Positions 31,376-38,811 of a stretch of 45,014 bases of DNA are shown here, in pieces. Origin of the DNA: an uncultured Collinsella sp. Its GTDB lineage: Bacteria > Actinomycetota > Coriobacteriia > Coriobacteriales > Coriobacteriaceae. Numbering within the stretch: position 1 is the first letter of the stretch; every line of letters starts with the position of its first letter. The stretch spans positions 1-45,014 of the forward strand of contig URSO01000009.1 in assembly GCA_900550415.1 (NCBI GenBank), given 5' to 3'. Under the pieces are notes generated by a model. The model worked only from the letters and a program-made list of their open reading frames with translations, had not been told where the DNA came from and ran no database searches. The translations under genes were made by a program, and so were the position numbers.

Positions 31376-32959
31376 ATGTCTGATCGTTTGACGGTCCTGA
31401 CGTCTAAGAGCGTCTTTACCGGTACGGGGGACCTGCCGTTTGAAGGTTTCGTAGCGGTCCGTGGCAATCGAATTGAGGCTGTTGGCACCAAGTGTGAGGT
31501 AGCTTCGTATTTGACCCAAGCGGACGAGGTAGTTGACCTGGGCGACCGCACCGTCATGCCTGGCCTGATCGATGTGCATACCTTCTATACGGGCTGGGCG
31601 CTGCGGACGTTGGGGTCTGATCTGTCCGGCGTCGCCGATGCCAAAGAGGCCGTGTCGCTCTTGCGTGCATGGAAAGAAGATCATCCGGATTGCGCGGCGG
31701 CTTTTGGCCACAACCTACCCGAAACGCTGGCATCGGATGCCGAGAACGCAAATACGGCGGCTGTGTTTGACGATTGTTTTGGCGATATCCCTGTCGTCTG
31801 CTTTACACCGGGTGCGGAGACCTGCGTTCTCAATGCTGCCGCCAGTGCGCGATACGGCTTTACACCGCAGGCGTGCTATGCCGAGAAGATCTGGCGCATG
31901 ATGAGCGATTTCCTCGCGCTGCCCGAGGTACGTGCGGGGTATTCGGACTACATGAGCATGCTTAACGAGCGCGGCGTTACCGCCATCAAGGAGATGGCGT
32001 TTGATGACTACTACGGCTTTGCCGACGAAATGGCTCGCCGTGAGGAATCTGGTGAGCTGACGGTTCGCGTCTCTATGATGTCGCAGCCGGTGGGCGCTGG
32101 TGCAAATCTGGCATATGCCCGCGAGGCACGAGAGCGCTTCCGGGGACCGTTCGTTCGTTTTTCTGGCTTCAACCGTATGACCGATCGCGGCGTATGGGCG
32201 GGGCTTGCCGAGATGATTGACCCCTATGAGGACACGGCCGATGCGGGAGCCGCCGGCAAGACGGTCGTCGAGGAGCCCGAGTGGGATCTGATTGAGAACG
32301 AGCTACGTGCAATTGATGCTGACGGCTTCCGATATTCCTTGCATTGCCAGGGAGATGGCGCCGTTCGTCGCACCGTGGCGCTCTATGCCTCGCTGCCTCG
32401 AGACGAACATGGACGGATGCTTCGCCGCCATGCGATTACCGATCTCGAAAACTCTGACCCGACCGATCTTGTCGAGTTTGGCAAGTTAGGTGGAATTTGC
32501 GAGGTCTATCCGCAGATTCTGACGCTGGACCGGCGCGAGGATTGCCTATCGATGATGCGTCGACAAATTGGCGAGACGCGACTTTTACACAGCTGGAATC
32601 GCCGCGGCATGGAAGATTCCGGATGCACGGTGTGCTGTGGTACGGATTTGCCGCTGCTGATTCCGAGCCTGGGCGAGTCAATCTACAGCGCGTGCGGCGG
32701 ATACTTCGACGATGGACTGCCCGTGAATGAGGCCAACGTGCTGACGCTTGTCGAGCTCTTGCGCGCTTGGACTGCCGGGGGCGCGTACGATCTGATGCGC
32801 GAAGACGAGCTGGGTACGCTTGAGGTTGGCAAGCTTGCCGATATCTGCGTGCTCGATCGGGATGTGTTCGACCTCGATTATCGCGACGCACGCGATCTTG
32901 CGGTTGATATGACGATGTCGGACGGACAAATCGTGTTCGATCGAAATAAGGAGGCATAA
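31376..32959 (+). CDS. Amidohydrolase, YtcJ-like, with altered metal motif
   Basis: The 527-residue protein has the amidohydrolase-3 (YtcJ-type) layout: an N-terminal beta sandwich, PGLIDVHT..., SLHCQGDGAV, RRHAITDLENSDP, and CCGTDLPLL near the C terminus. The usual HxH metal pair of the family is H-T-F here, so the second His is lost. His in LHCQGDG, His in RRHAI and Asp in GTDLP are kept. It could still bind one metal or act on an N-acyl, carbamoyl or aryl group. It starts 9 nt after the carrier gene stop, so it is likely the second gene of the operon. Confidence 0.85.
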   Translation: MSDRLTVLTSKSVFTGTGDLPFEGFVAVRGNRIEAVGTKCEVASYLTQADEVVDLGDRTVMPGLIDVHTFYTGWALRTLGSDLSGVADAKEAVSLLRAWKEDHPDCAAAFGHNLPETLASDAENANTAAVFDDCFGDIPVVCFTPGAETCVLNAAASARYGFTPQACYAEKIWRMMSDFLALPEVRAGYSDYMSMLNERGVTAIKEMAFDDYYGFADEMARREESGELTVRVSMMSQPVGAGANLAYAREARERFRGPFVRFSGFNRMTDRGVWAGLAEMIDPYEDTADAGAAGKTVVEEPEWDLIENELRAIDADGFRYSLHCQGDGAVRRTVALYASLPRDEHGRMLRRHAITDLENSDPTDLVEFGKLGGICEVYPQILTLDRREDCLSMMRRQIGETRLLHSWNRRGMEDSGCTVCCGTDLPLLIPSLGESIYSACGGYFDDGLPVNEANVLTLVELLRAWTAGGAYDLMREDELGTLEVGKLADICVLDRDVFDLDYRDARDLAVDMTMSDGQIVFDRNKEA

Positions 32960-32960
32960 G

Positions 32961-33812
32961 GTGTCTGAATCCAAACCGACGCTGCGCCACGAACAGATTG
33001 CGGGCATGAATATCCACTACATCATGTGGTCGCTCGATTACTTCCTTGACGCGCAGCAGCGTTTGGGCTTTGAGTCCATTGAGCTGTGGTGTGCGGAGCC
33101 GCATGTGACGCTCGACCACACGGGCTACTTTGAGGCTGAGGTCCTGGCGAAAAAGGCTGCAGACCGTGGGCTTAGGTATCGTACTCTGTGCCCCGAGAAT
33201 GTTGTCTATCCTTGGCAATACTGCGCACGCAAGCCGCTGCATGAACAGCGCAGCCTGGCGTACTTTAAGCACGGCATTGAGCTTGCCGAGGTACTTGGGT
33301 GCGACCGTATGTCCGTCAACTCGGGCTGGGGCGACTGGGACGAGGATCGCGAGGAAGCCTGGAAGCGCAGCCGCGAGCACTTGTCCATTCTGGCGGAGTA
33401 TGCCGGCGAGCACGGTCTGGTGCTTACGATGGAAAGCCTGCGTCCCGAGGAGAGCAACCTTGTGACGACGGTTTCCGATGCGAAGCGCATGATTGACGAG
33501 GTCGCGAGCCCGTACTTACAGCCCATGGTTGATACAACCGCGATGGGCGTTGCAGGCGAGACGCTCGAGGACTGGTTTGCCGCCTTTGGTGATGGGGCAA
33601 TTCACGAGATGCACTTTATCGACGGTGACCCGTATGGCCATCTGGTGTGGGGCGATGGCAAGCACGATATGGACGCCTTCGTCGCCACGCTCAACGCCCA
33701 TGGTTTTGACGGCATGCTGGGCCAGGAAATCACGGACGGTCGTTACTACGATGACCCGGCGGCGGCAGATGCCAAGAATATGGCCGCATTCGAGAAATAT
33801 CTGATTGACTAA
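32961..33812 (+). CDS. FrlC-like sugar-phosphate isomerase/epimerase (TIM barrel)
   Basis: The 283-residue protein is an AP-endonuclease-2/xylose-isomerase-like TIM barrel. It resembles FrlC (fructoselysine 3-epimerase): ESLRPEESNLVT near residue 155 corresponds to the LTPYESNVV segment, and MDAFVATLNAHGFDGML near the C terminus matches as well. FrlC interconverts fructoselysine and psicoselysine. Here it probably epimerises a related ketosamine. It starts with GTG 32961, one base after the amidohydrolase stop, behind AAGGAGG. Confidence 0.85.
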   Translation: MSESKPTLRHEQIAGMNIHYIMWSLDYFLDAQQRLGFESIELWCAEPHVTLDHTGYFEAEVLAKKAADRGLRYRTLCPENVVYPWQYCARKPLHEQRSLAYFKHGIELAEVLGCDRMSVNSGWGDWDEDREEAWKRSREHLSILAEYAGEHGLVLTMESLRPEESNLVTTVSDAKRMIDEVASPYLQPMVDTTAMGVAGETLEDWFAAFGDGAIHEMHFIDGDPYGHLVWGDGKHDMDAFVATLNAHGFDGMLGQEITDGRYYDDPAAADAKNMAAFEKYLID

Positions 33813-33874
33813 AACAACTATCGGCCACGCAGCCAATCTCATTTATTGCGGACCAAACAAGAAAGGAACTGGAT

Positions 33875-34843
33875 ATGAACGCACACGATCTGATCAAAGA
33901 GGCAATTGCCGAGAAGGGCAAGTTCGACAGCGTCTACTGGATTGCTTGCGGTGGCTCCATGATCGATTTGATCCCGGCTCATGAGCTTCTGCAGCGCGAG
34001 GCAACCACCTTCACTTCGTATATCTATACCGCGCGTGAATTCGACATTATGCGTCCGCGTCGTCTGGGCGAGAAGTCCCTGGTCATCGCTTGTAGCCACA
34101 GTGGCAACACCCCCGAGGTCGTCGAGGGCTGCGAGATTGCCCTTGCTGCCGGCGCTACGGTGATCGCCCAGACCGACAACGCTGGATCTAAGATCGACTC
34201 CGGCAAGTGGACCACGTGGGTCTACCCGTGGGGCGAGGGTGTGCCGCAGGCCGAGGTCCCCGCTGGTATTTCGCTGTCGCTTGCGGCAGAGCTGCTCGAT
34301 CAGCAGGAGGGCTACGCCGATCTTGCCGATATGTATGCCGGTATCGCCGAGATGGATAAGATTCTTCCCCCGGCACGCGAGAAGGTAAATGCCGAGCTGG
34401 GCGATCGCTTTGCCAAGCTTTGCCAGGAGCACGAGTTCTTCTATATTCTGGGCAGCGGTCCCAACTTTAGCCAGACCTACGGTTTCGCTATCTGCTCTCT
34501 TATGGAGATGCAGTGGCAGCACTGCAGCTACATCCACTCTGCCGAGTACTTCCATGGCCCCTTCGAGGCTACTCAGGATGGCGTTTTTTACTTCCTGCAG
34601 ATGGGCTCCAGCGAGTGCCGTGCTATGGACGAGCGCGCCCTGGCGTTCCTTAAGACGCATACCGATACGCTGATGGTGCTCGATGCCAAGGAGTACGGTA
34701 TGGAAGCCGTGCCGGCGAGCGTCCGTGCCTATCTGGACCCGGTGCTGTTCTATGCCATGAACTGCGAGCTGCGTGCTGCACGCGGCAAGGTGTTTGATCA
34801 CGATCCCGATTTCCGTCGCTATATGGGTGTTGTCGAGTACTAG
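33875..34843 (+). CDS. FrlB-like SIS-domain fructosamine-6-phosphate deglycase
   Basis: The 322-residue protein has two SIS domains (YWIACGGSMIDLIP; FYILGSGPNFSQTYGFA) and the diagnostic AEYFHGPFE motif (Glu224, His227) and the C-terminal DPDFRRYMGVVEY, which I recognise as very close to the end of FrlB. FrlB-type enzymes cleave fructoselysine-6-phosphate to glucose-6-phosphate and lysine; FraB does so for fructose-aspartate-6-phosphate. The substrate amine here is unknown. Spacing 62 nt from the epimerase gene, with GAAAGGA at 33860-33866. It anchors the Amadori interpretation of the island. Confidence 0.88.
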   Translation: MNAHDLIKEAIAEKGKFDSVYWIACGGSMIDLIPAHELLQREATTFTSYIYTAREFDIMRPRRLGEKSLVIACSHSGNTPEVVEGCEIALAAGATVIAQTDNAGSKIDSGKWTTWVYPWGEGVPQAEVPAGISLSLAAELLDQQEGYADLADMYAGIAEMDKILPPAREKVNAELGDRFAKLCQEHEFFYILGSGPNFSQTYGFAICSLMEMQWQHCSYIHSAEYFHGPFEATQDGVFYFLQMGSSECRAMDERALAFLKTHTDTLMVLDAKEYGMEAVPASVRAYLDPVLFYAMNCELRAARGKVFDHDPDFRRYMGVVEY

Positions 34844-34857
34844 AAGGGACAAAGGCC

Positions 34858-35721
34858 ATGGCATTTAACGTTAACGCGCTCGGATTTGGCGACAACGTCG
34901 TCGATCGCTACGAGCATATCCATACCATGTATCCTGGCGGCAATGCGGTGAACTTCGCCGTTTATGCCAAGAAATGCGGTGCCGCACGCTCCGCATACAT
35001 GGGCATTTTTGGCAATGACGCCGCTGCCGAGCATGTCATTGCAAGCCTCGAGGATGAGGGTATCGAGCTTGACAAGTGCGAGCAGATGATTGGCGAGAAC
35101 GGAGCGGCTCGCGTCACCGTCGTTGACGGTGACCGTGTCTTCCTTGGCTCCAACGAGGGCGGTATCCGTGGCGATGCGCGCTATGTCCTCGATCGCTTTG
35201 ACCTTTCGTACATGAAGCAGTTCGATGTGGTTCATTCGGGCAACTATTGCTTTACCGAGCGCGAGCTGCCCAAGCTGAAGGCTGCGGGCGTCACGGTCTC
35301 TTTTGACTTTTCGGACGACTCCACCGACGAGTACTACGAGCAGATTGCGCCCTACGTCGATTTCGCTTTCTTTAGTGCGGCGGATGCCGCGAGTGAGGAC
35401 GAGATTCGCGAGCGTCTGGCATGGGTGAAGGGCTTGGGTCCGCGTTTTGTGTCGGCTACGGCGGGCGCCGAGGGCTGCATTGCTTACGACGGCGAGCGTT
35501 ATTACCGCCAGCTGGCTAAACCGGTAACGGACATGAAGGACACCATGGGGGCGGGCGACTCGTTCCTCACCTCGTTTTTGATGTGCTATCTCGATTCCGC
35601 CAAGCGTGGTGAAGATGGCGCCGAGGCCATCGAGCGTGCACTCGACTTTGCTGCCGGGTTTGCCTCGACCGTGTGCGGCATGGAAGGTTCTTGGGGCCAC
35701 GGAGCACCAATCGTCGAATAG
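34858..35721 (+). CDS. FrlD-like PfkB-family fructosamine 6-kinase
   Basis: The 287-residue protein is a PfkB sugar kinase. The N-terminal GFGDNVVDRYEHI and PGGNAVNFAVYAKKCG correspond to FrlD (IGDNCVD... GGNAVNVAVY), and the catalytic Asp is Asp234 in DTMGAGDSF. FrlD phosphorylates fructoselysine on C6 before the deglycase acts. It follows the deglycase by 14 nt. A hairpin after it separates it from the second kinase. Confidence 0.88.
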   Translation: MAFNVNALGFGDNVVDRYEHIHTMYPGGNAVNFAVYAKKCGAARSAYMGIFGNDAAAEHVIASLEDEGIELDKCEQMIGENGAARVTVVDGDRVFLGSNEGGIRGDARYVLDRFDLSYMKQFDVVHSGNYCFTERELPKLKAAGVTVSFDFSDDSTDEYYEQIAPYVDFAFFSAADAASEDEIRERLAWVKGLGPRFVSATAGAEGCIAYDGERYYRQLAKPVTDMKDTMGAGDSFLTSFLMCYLDSAKRGEDGAEAIERALDFAAGFASTVCGMEGSWGHGAPIVE

Positions 35722-35791
35722 CTTAAGAAAGCGTACGGCGGTCTGGCTATGAGGCTTTGGACGGCCGATGCAAAACAATAAGCGAAACGCG

Positions 35792-35825
35792 AAAAGGGGG
35801 CTCGCCATGTGGTGGGTCCCCTTTT
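35792..35825 (+). terminator. Partial terminator between the two kinase genes
   Basis: AAAAGGGG (35792-35799) pairs with CCCCTTTT (35818-35825). The A-rich 5' arm and T-rich 3' arm make it likely to end or reduce transcription before the second half of the island. Confidence 0.7.
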
Positions 35826-35842
35826 GAACATTGGAGAAGACC

Positions 35843-36643
35843 ATGGGTATTAAAGCGTGCGCGGCTGGTTTTTGCTGTGCGGACGTCTATCAAAACATCG
35901 GCGTGTTCTATCCGACTGGTAATGGCATTGACTGGGGTATCCATCTTGCACGAATGGGAGTTTCGGTATCCGCCGTGTCGGTTGTCGGCAAGGACGAGTA
36001 CGGAGACAAGATGAGAGAGGCGCTGGCCGCTGAGGGGTTCGATATCTCACATCTGCGGGTGGAGGATGGCGACACCTCGGTGATGCTCATGGCATTGAAA
36101 GACGGCGTCGATCGCGTGCATCTCGAGGCAATCGATGGTGTTATGGAGACATATCGACCGAATGAAGATGACCGGGCGTTTATCCTAGAGCATGACATCA
36201 TTCATACCGACCTGTTTGGCAATTGTTTGGACCTCCTGCCCGAATGGCATGATGCGGGCAAGACGGTGGTTATGGACTTCTCGGTGTTCAGCCAGGATCC
36301 CGAATATGCCTGCGAGGCTCATTTTCCTTACGTAGACTATGCGTTTATGTCGTTTGAAGAGGACACTCCGGAGCTGCGTGATTGGGTACGTCACGTACAG
36401 AAGTTGGGGCCGCGGGTGGCAGTTGCCACGCTTGGCGAGAAGGGAAGCATTGCCTTTGACGGCGAACGCTTCTATGAGTGCGGGATCGTACCGGCGGAGA
36501 AGGTCGTTAACACCGTGGGCGCCGGTGACTCGTATATCGCCGGGTTTACCAAGGGCGTGATTGATGGCCTTGATATTCCGGCGTGTATGAAGGCGGGCGC
36601 CGAGCTTTCGTCCCGCGTCATCGGCTCTTTTGAGCCGTACTAG
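35843..36643 (+). CDS. Second FrlD-like PfkB kinase, divergent
   Basis: The 266-residue protein is also an FrlD-type PfkB kinase, with the catalytic Asp229 in NTVGAGDSY and EKGSIAFDGERF. The substrate-binding N-terminal motif differs: where the first kinase has GGNAVN, this reads TGNGID (PTGNGIDWGIH), so a different sugar or sugar amine is likely. ATG 35843 was chosen with GGAGAAG 4 nt before; TTG 35831 is an alternative. It is translated after the hairpin at 35792. Confidence 0.85.
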   Translation: MGIKACAAGFCCADVYQNIGVFYPTGNGIDWGIHLARMGVSVSAVSVVGKDEYGDKMREALAAEGFDISHLRVEDGDTSVMLMALKDGVDRVHLEAIDGVMETYRPNEDDRAFILEHDIIHTDLFGNCLDLLPEWHDAGKTVVMDFSVFSQDPEYACEAHFPYVDYAFMSFEEDTPELRDWVRHVQKLGPRVAVATLGEKGSIAFDGERFYECGIVPAEKVVNTVGAGDSYIAGFTKGVIDGLDIPACMKAGAELSSRVIGSFEPY

Positions 36644-36670
36644 GGTCAAATGCTTGGAAAGGAGTGCGAA

Positions 36671-37531
36671 ATGGTTATCGACATGTTGGTCCAGCCCATG
36701 CTCTACGGCGAGATCTATACGCCGGGTGATGAGCCTGATGGATTCGGTTTTTGGTCACGAGAATTTGGTATGGGGCATATGGGCCCCATGGATTGGGATG
36801 AGCTTCAAGTCGAGATGGACGTCTGCGATGTGCAGAAGAGCGTGCTCATGCCGCTCGATGTAACCACGGCATGCGGAGGGCATTTTGGCACCAATGACCA
36901 GATTGCCATGCTGGTTGCCGCGCATCCCGATCGTCTGTGGGGATTTGCGAGCGTAGATCCGCAGGTGAGCGGTGCCGCAGACGAATTGGGGCGCGCCTTT
37001 ACCGAGTTGGGGGCAAAGGGGCTTTGCCTGCATCCGGCAAAGCAGGGTTTTGCTCCCGATGATGCCGTGGCCGAGCCGCTTTACGAGCTGTGCGAGCGCT
37101 ATAACAAGCCGGTGGTTTTCCATGCCGGTATGTCTTGGGAGCCGGGCGCAGAGCTCTCGCGCAGTAATCCGCTTGTATTTGAGCACACAATCGCAACGCA
37201 TCCAAATGTGCGTTTTAGTTTGACCCACTTTGGCTGGCCCTGGGTGCGCGAGACCGTGGCGATGCTGCTCAAGTATCCCAACTGCTACACGGACACCTCT
37301 ATCACTTACATCGATTCGCCCGAGGAGATGATGCAGCGTCTTTTCACGGTCGATATGGGGCCGCTGTGGTATGAGCGCGCGCTATCGCATCAAGTGATGT
37401 TCGCCAGCAATACGCCGCGCTTCCGTGCGTTCAAACTCAAACGGGCGCTCGATACCGTGTCCATGCGCGATGATGCGCGAGAAAGGCTCTACTGGGGTAA
37501 TGCCCTGCGTTTTCTTGAAGGGGATGAGTGA
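36671..37531 (+). CDS. Amidohydrolase-2 family protein with degenerate metal site
   Basis: The 286-residue TIM-barrel protein is of the amidohydrolase-2 type (ACMSD/LigW-like). The normal N-terminal IDxHxH is replaced by IDMLVQP, and the late D in FGSDxP-type motifs reads FASNTPRF here. His in FHAGMSWEP and THFGWPW are kept. Two of the usual four metal ligands are therefore missing, so classical metal-dependent hydrolysis is doubtful. It starts behind AAAGGAG, 27 nt after the second kinase. Function unknown; a hydrolase or lyase for the sugar-amine side is possible. Confidence 0.8.
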   Translation: MVIDMLVQPMLYGEIYTPGDEPDGFGFWSREFGMGHMGPMDWDELQVEMDVCDVQKSVLMPLDVTTACGGHFGTNDQIAMLVAAHPDRLWGFASVDPQVSGAADELGRAFTELGAKGLCLHPAKQGFAPDDAVAEPLYELCERYNKPVVFHAGMSWEPGAELSRSNPLVFEHTIATHPNVRFSLTHFGWPWVRETVAMLLKYPNCYTDTSITYIDSPEEMMQRLFTVDMGPLWYERALSHQVMFASNTPRFRAFKLKRALDTVSMRDDARERLYWGNALRFLEGDE

Positions 37532-37533
37532 AC

Positions 37534-37962
37534 ATGGTGGCGCTCGAGACATTGAGCTATCTATCGACTGCTCCGGACCAGTTCATCGATATTACCGAAG
37601 ACGTGCACGCTGCCATTGAACGCAGCTCGGTGACGAATGGCTTGGCAGCGATTATTTTGTCGCATACGACCTGTGGAATCGTGGTAAACGAGGGGCTGCC
37701 CTGCGTGGAGACGGATCTTATGGAGACGCTTGATCGCATCGCCCCGCTAGATGCCCCCTATGCGCATGCACACTTCCTGCCGAGCTATGGAGCCACCGGC
37801 AACAACTCCTGTGGGCATATCAAGAGCATGATTTGTGGAAACAGCTGCTTCTTTCCCGTCCAAGATGGCCACATCGTGTGTGGAGGTGCCCAGAACATCT
37901 ATCTTGCGGAGTTTGACGGTCCGCAGAAGCGAAAAGTGTACGTCGAGGTGCTGGGGGAGTAA
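37534..37962 (+). CDS. YjbQ/UPF0047 family protein
   Basis: The 142-residue protein matches the YjbQ (UPF0047) family: NSCGHIKSMICGNSCFFPV (normally N-x-x-x-H-x-K) and GGAQNIYLAEFDGPQKRKVYV. These proteins are annotated as secondary thiamine-phosphate synthase enzymes, but their real activity is poorly known. ATG 37534 has AAGGGG 10 nt upstream; GTG 37528 overlaps the previous stop (GTGA) and is an alternative. A thiamine role is unlikely in this operon, so a general phosphate-ester or sugar-amine function is possible. Confidence 0.85.
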   Translation: MVALETLSYLSTAPDQFIDITEDVHAAIERSSVTNGLAAIILSHTTCGIVVNEGLPCVETDLMETLDRIAPLDAPYAHAHFLPSYGATGNNSCGHIKSMICGNSCFFPVQDGHIVCGGAQNIYLAEFDGPQKRKVYVEVLGE

Positions 37963-37995
37963 CGTCCCCGCGATAACCCTATGAAGGAGCACGTC

Positions 37996-38805
37996 ATGTC
38001 GTTTCTAACTTCGATGTTCAAGACCGAAAAGCCGGTTATCGGAATGCTGCACCTGCGTCCTCTGCCGGGCGATCCACTGTATTACCCGGGCGGAAGCGTG
38101 TCGCAGGTCGTGGAAGCCGCCAAGCGCGATCTCGAAGCGTTGCAACGGGGCGGTGTCGATGGCATTTTGATTACCAATGAGCTCTCGATGCCCTATGAGC
38201 AGCACGTTTCTCCCTCAACCCTTGCATCGATGGGCTATGTAATCGGGGCTCTGTCCCATGATTTGTCGACCCCTTGGGGAGCTGAAGCTATTTACGATGG
38301 TGATGCCACAATCGAGCTGTGCGCTGCCGTCGATGCGCAGTTCACGCGCTGCAATTTTTGCGGTGTCTGGGCCGGTGATCTCGGGCTGATTAACCGAGAT
38401 TTCGCTCACACCATGCGTCGCAAGACGGCGCTGCGCCTGGACGACCTCAAGCTTTTTCACTTCATCACGAGCGAGGGGGAGGTTTATCTCAACGACCGCA
38501 CGACTGCGGACATTGCCGATTCACTTCTCTTTAATTGCCTTCCAGATGCGATGGTCATCGGCGGTTCGGCTGCCGGTCGTGGTGCTTCGGGCGAGCTTGC
38601 CGATGAGGTCCGCGAGCGTGTTGGCGAAGTGCCTGTGGTATGTGGCACCGGTTGTCGCGAAAATACCGTGGCTGACGTATTTGCTCACTACGATGGCGCG
38701 TTTGTCGGCACCTGCTTAAAGCGCGACGGAAAGCTGGATGCCCCGGTTGATGTTGAGCGGGTAGTTCGTTTTATGGCTGCCGCTCGTACGGCGCGAGGGG
38801 AGTAG
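37996..38805 (+). CDS. BtpA/SgcQ-family TIM-barrel protein
   Basis: The 269-residue protein resembles BtpA/SgcQ: IGMLHLRPLPGDPLYYPG at the N terminus, then a TIM barrel ending with VIGGSAAGRGASGEL and GTGCRENTVADVFAHYDGAFVGT. BtpA-type proteins occur in sugar operons such as sgc and are thought to act on nucleosides or sugar phosphates; activity is not established. ATG 37996 follows AAGGAG. It is 33 nt after the YjbQ gene and 6 nt before the FGGY kinase gene. Confidence 0.85.
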   Translation: MSFLTSMFKTEKPVIGMLHLRPLPGDPLYYPGGSVSQVVEAAKRDLEALQRGGVDGILITNELSMPYEQHVSPSTLASMGYVIGALSHDLSTPWGAEAIYDGDATIELCAAVDAQFTRCNFCGVWAGDLGLINRDFAHTMRRKTALRLDDLKLFHFITSEGEVYLNDRTTADIADSLLFNCLPDAMVIGGSAAGRGASGELADEVRERVGEVPVVCGTGCRENTVADVFAHYDGAFVGTCLKRDGKLDAPVDVERVVRFMAAARTARGE

Positions 38806-38811
38806 GCACCT

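Noticed and set aside
30221..31711. A 496-codon open frame on the - strand across the carrier and amidohydrolase genes
   Set aside because: Antisense of a membrane protein gene; rich in His, Asp and Arg as expected for such shadows.
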